Position numbers and translations under genes: made by a program
Source: CAWBFD01 sp963788115
GTDB taxonomy: Bacteria > Actinomycetota > Thermoleophilia > Solirubrobacterales > 70-9
Assembly (NCBI GenBank): GCA_963788115.1
Contig: CAWBFD010000002.1
Span: 62,001-126,000 of the forward strand
Direction of reading: 5' to 3'
DNA length: 64,000 bases
The notes under the pieces: generated by a model
The model's database searches: none
What the model was told of the DNA's origin: nothing
What the model saw: the letters and a program-made list of their open reading frames with translations, nothing else
Shown here: positions 62,206-64,000 of the stretch, one piece after another
Position numbering within the stretch: the first letter of the stretch is position 1
Layout of the letters: every line of letters starts with the position of its first letter

Positions 62206-63411
62206 TCATCCGCCCGTGTGGATCACACGATCGATCGCCTCTGGAGCGAGCACCTGCTCCACCACCATCATCGCCGCTCCGATCAGGCCGGCCCGATCAC
62301 CGAGGCGACTCGGAACCATCCGCAGGTCGCGGCTGGCAGCGGGAAGCGCTCGCCGGAACGTGACCTCGCGCACCCCGGCAACCACGTGCTCGTAGGCGCC
62401 ACCGAGGTCGCCGCCGATCACGATCACGCTCGGATTGAAGAAGTTGACGCAACCGCCGAGGACCTCGCCGAGACTGCGTCCGGCCTCGCGGACCAGCATG
62501 ATCGCCCGCGGGTCGCCGCCGCGAACCATGCGAACGACGTCGAGGCCGTTTTCCGCCTGCACCCCGGCCTGAGCGAGGCGCACAGCGATGGTTCCGGCGC
62601 CCGCAACGGCCTCGAGGCAGCCGAGGTTGCCGCAACGGCAGATCACGTCGTCGCGGCCCGCAACCCGGATGTGGCCGATGTCGCCGGCCGTGCCGTGCGA
62701 TCCGCGGTAGATCGTGTCGCCGACCACCACCCCGCAGCCGATGCCCGTCCCCATCTTGATGAAGAGGAGCTGCGCGCAGTTCTGCCAGTGGAACCAGTGC
62801 TCGCCGAAGGCCATCATGTTGACGTCCTCATCGACGACCACCGGCACGTCGTAGCGGCCCGCGAACCACTGCGGGATCGAGAAGCCGTCCCACTGGGGCA
62901 TGATCCGCGGGTTGATCGGCAACCCGGTGGTGAAGTCGACCGCGTCGGGGATCCCGATGCTGGTCCCGAGCACCTCCTCCTCGCCACGCCCCGCCTCGTG
63001 CAGGAGCGCGACGAACTGCTCGTACACCCAGCCGAGGACCTGCTCCGGGCCGAGGCCGAGGTCCGTCTCGGCCGCCGCTTCCGCGAGCGGAGTGGCCGCC
63101 AAGTCCGTTACCGCGAGGCGGGCGCTGGCCCCGCCGAGGTCGGCGGCGAGAACAACCCCGGCGTCGTGGTTGAAGGCGAGCACATGGGCCGGCCGGCCGC
63201 CGGTGGCCGCGGCGCCGCCCTCCTCCTCGTGGATGAGCTGGTTGGCGAGCAGCGCGTCGACGCGATGGGCCAGGGTGGAGCGCGGCAGCCCCGTCACCCG
63301 AGCGAGGTCGGCTCTCGTGACCGCCTGGCCGCTCCGGATCAGGCTGAGCACCGCGCCCGCGCCGGGGTGGGGCGACAAGCGGGGATGCTCGTGCCACTTG
63401 TCACCATCCAT
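62206..63411 (-). CDS. ROK-family transcriptional regulator (NagC/XylR type)
   Basis: A 401-residue protein. An N-terminal winged helix (GAVLSLIRSGQAVTRADLARVTGLPRSTLAHRVDALL) is fused to a ROK sugar-kinase fold: VVLAADLGGASARLAVTDL, DEDVNMMAFGEHW, KMGTGIGCGVVVGDTIYRG, and the zinc signature GHIRV...CRCGNLGCLEAVAG. It should repress sugar-utilisation genes and release DNA on binding a sugar. No sugar transporter or catabolic gene is next to it, so its targets are elsewhere or itself. Confidence 0.92.
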   Translation of the reverse strand: MDGDKWHEHPRLSPHPGAGAVLSLIRSGQAVTRADLARVTGLPRSTLAHRVDALLANQLIHEEEGGAAATGGRPAHVLAFNHDAGVVLAADLGGASARLAVTDLAATPLAEAAAETDLGLGPEQVLGWVYEQFVALLHEAGRGEEEVLGTSIGIPDAVDFTTGLPINPRIMPQWDGFSIPQWFAGRYDVPVVVDEDVNMMAFGEHWFHWQNCAQLLFIKMGTGIGCGVVVGDTIYRGSHGTAGDIGHIRVAGRDDVICRCGNLGCLEAVAGAGTIAVRLAQAGVQAENGLDVVRMVRGGDPRAIMLVREAGRSLGEVLGGCVNFFNPSVIVIGGDLGGAYEHVVAGVREVTFRRALPAASRDLRMVPSRLGDRAGLIGAAMMVVEQVLAPEAIDRVIHTGG

Positions 63412-63459
63412 GGTTGAGGAGTAAATCAGGCGCTTTCGGGGGCATGGGCTGACTCGGCA

Positions 63460-63471
63460 TCAGTCGACTGA
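63460..63471 (-). promoter_or_regulatory. Perfect 12-bp palindrome upstream of the ROK gene
   Basis: TCAGTCGACTGA lies about 50 bases upstream of the ROK start, in the usual place for an autoregulatory operator. The 63412-63515 gap holds nothing else recognised. Confidence 0.4.
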
Positions 63472-63515
63472 CCCCGAGGCGCAAGCTCCGGGGCGGCGCC
63501 GCGATCGATCCTCGC

Positions 63516-63839
63516 TCAGGACCTCAGCTTGGCAAGGTCGGCCGCGAACATCGCCGACGCGGATTTCAAGACCTCGTTCGCCCGGCGCAGCTCGCGATTC
63601 TCGTCCTCCAGCTCGCGGACCCGGGCCTCGACCGCGCCCGCTCGGTGTGCGCGTGTGCCGGGCGGCGCATGCCCTCCATCCTCGTCGACGGCGGCCTGGG
63701 CCATGCGCACCCAGCGGCGAAGGGACTCGTAGCGGATCCCGAGCTCGCGTGAGACCTCGGCCACCGTCATGCCGCCATCCATGACGAGCCCCACCGCCCG
63801 TTCACGCACCTCGTCGGAGTACTTCCTGGGCGCCGTCAT
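63516..63839 (-). CDS. Orphan IS3-type transposase OrfA
   Basis: About 107 residues (MTAPRKYSDEVRERAVGLV). The HTH_Tnp_1 fold is present: GMTVAEVSRELGIRYESLRRWVRMAQ, then the leucine-zipper-like RVRELEDENRELRRANEVLKSASAMFAADLAK typical of IS3 OrfA. No OrfB (DDE integrase) follows: only about 100 bases separate it from the ROK gene. The element is therefore truncated or OrfB has been deleted. Terminal repeats and target duplication were not found. Confidence 0.85.
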   Translation of the reverse strand: MTAPRKYSDEVRERAVGLVMDGGMTVAEVSRELGIRYESLRRWVRMAQAAVDEDGGHAPPGTRAHRAGAVEARVRELEDENRELRRANEVLKSASAMFAADLAKLRS

Positions 63840-63925
63840 GCTTCTCGCGACCTCCTTTCTCGGCATCGGAATCCTCGGTTGCATGTGGAACGTCTCCGTC
63901 TTGCCTGGATCGTTGGACGCCTCCT

Positions 63926-63968
63926 GCGCCGGGGATCGGGGCTGGATGCGAACCCCGATCCCCGGCGC
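63926..63968 (+). terminator. Strong 16-bp hairpin near the right edge
   Basis: GCGCCGGGGATCGGGG (63926-63941) pairs with CCCCGATCCCCGGCGC (63953-63968) across an 11-base loop; with one bulged T the stem extends by four more pairs (CTCC/GGAG). It lies upstream of the IS3 orfA. It may terminate a gene beyond the window. Confidence 0.6.
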
Positions 63969-64000
63969 GGAGGAGCCCCTAGGGAACGCTGGTTAGGAGC

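Overview
This 64 kb window is high-GC chromosomal DNA with dense, mostly intact single-copy genes. It most likely comes from an actinobacterium of the Thermoleophilia type (Solirubrobacterales/Gaiellales-like). That is inferred from the gene set: two very large zinc-ribbon/cyclase/AAA-ATPase regulators, NHL and GSDH secreted proteins, SufU-type SUF machinery, a mycobacterial-type CysO/CysM/Mec sulfur system, PPK2, and GTG/TTG/ATGA-coupled starts. No rRNA, tRNA, CRISPR array or phage was seen. The only mobile-element trace is an orphan IS3-type orfA at the right end.

Region 1 (1-25 kb) is signalling, redox and secreted proteins. It opens with a membrane sensor cut by the window edge. Next come a STAS protein, a giant cyclase-like ATPase, two cupredoxin-domain proteins tail to tail, a cNMP-binding protein, a DUF11 surface protein, a second giant cyclase-ATPase, a universal stress protein, a sulfite-oxidase-family enzyme, a DUF899 protein, a haloacetate-dehalogenase-like hydrolase, a GSDH-PKD-RTX secreted dehydrogenase and a glutathione-independent formaldehyde dehydrogenase. 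A partner-switching pair follows (STAS antagonist and MASE1-SpoIIE-HATPase), then an NHL-repeat protein. Four recognisable genes here are frame-broken (DUF11, second cyclase, dehalogenase, NHL), and short remnants are also present. No broken full-length gene was noticed after 25 kb.

Region 2 (25-43 kb) is mixed metabolism: MarR/NTF2-like pair, PPK2, coiled-coil/HhH protein, class II histone-deacetylase-like enzyme head to head with L-aspartate oxidase, hyuA-hyuB, an ECF sigma/anti-sigma pair, an alpha/beta hydrolase, a DUF1802-DUF1152 pair, a penicillin-acylase-family enzyme and a protein that looks like a degenerate peptidase.

Region 3 (43-49 kb) is a sulfur island. A JAMM protease (Mec-like), CysM, a rhodanese-E1 activator and a CysO-like ubiquitin-fold carrier together encode cysteine synthesis from O-phosphoserine with a protein thiocarboxylate as sulfur donor. 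Queuosine-salvage-like, carbonic anhydrase, methyltransferase and VOC genes are interspersed.

Region 4 (48.7-54.9 kb) holds an amino-acid ABC importer, a TetR regulator, HtpX and a NarL-type two-component system. Region 5 (55-62.2 kb) is the SUF Fe-S locus: rrf2-sufC-sufS-sufU, then an inverted DUF4394 gene with a hairpin and a gene remnant, then rieske-sufB-sufD. The window closes with a ROK regulator and the IS3 fragment. Cysteine from region 3 is the SufS substrate, so regions 3 and 5 plausibly work together.
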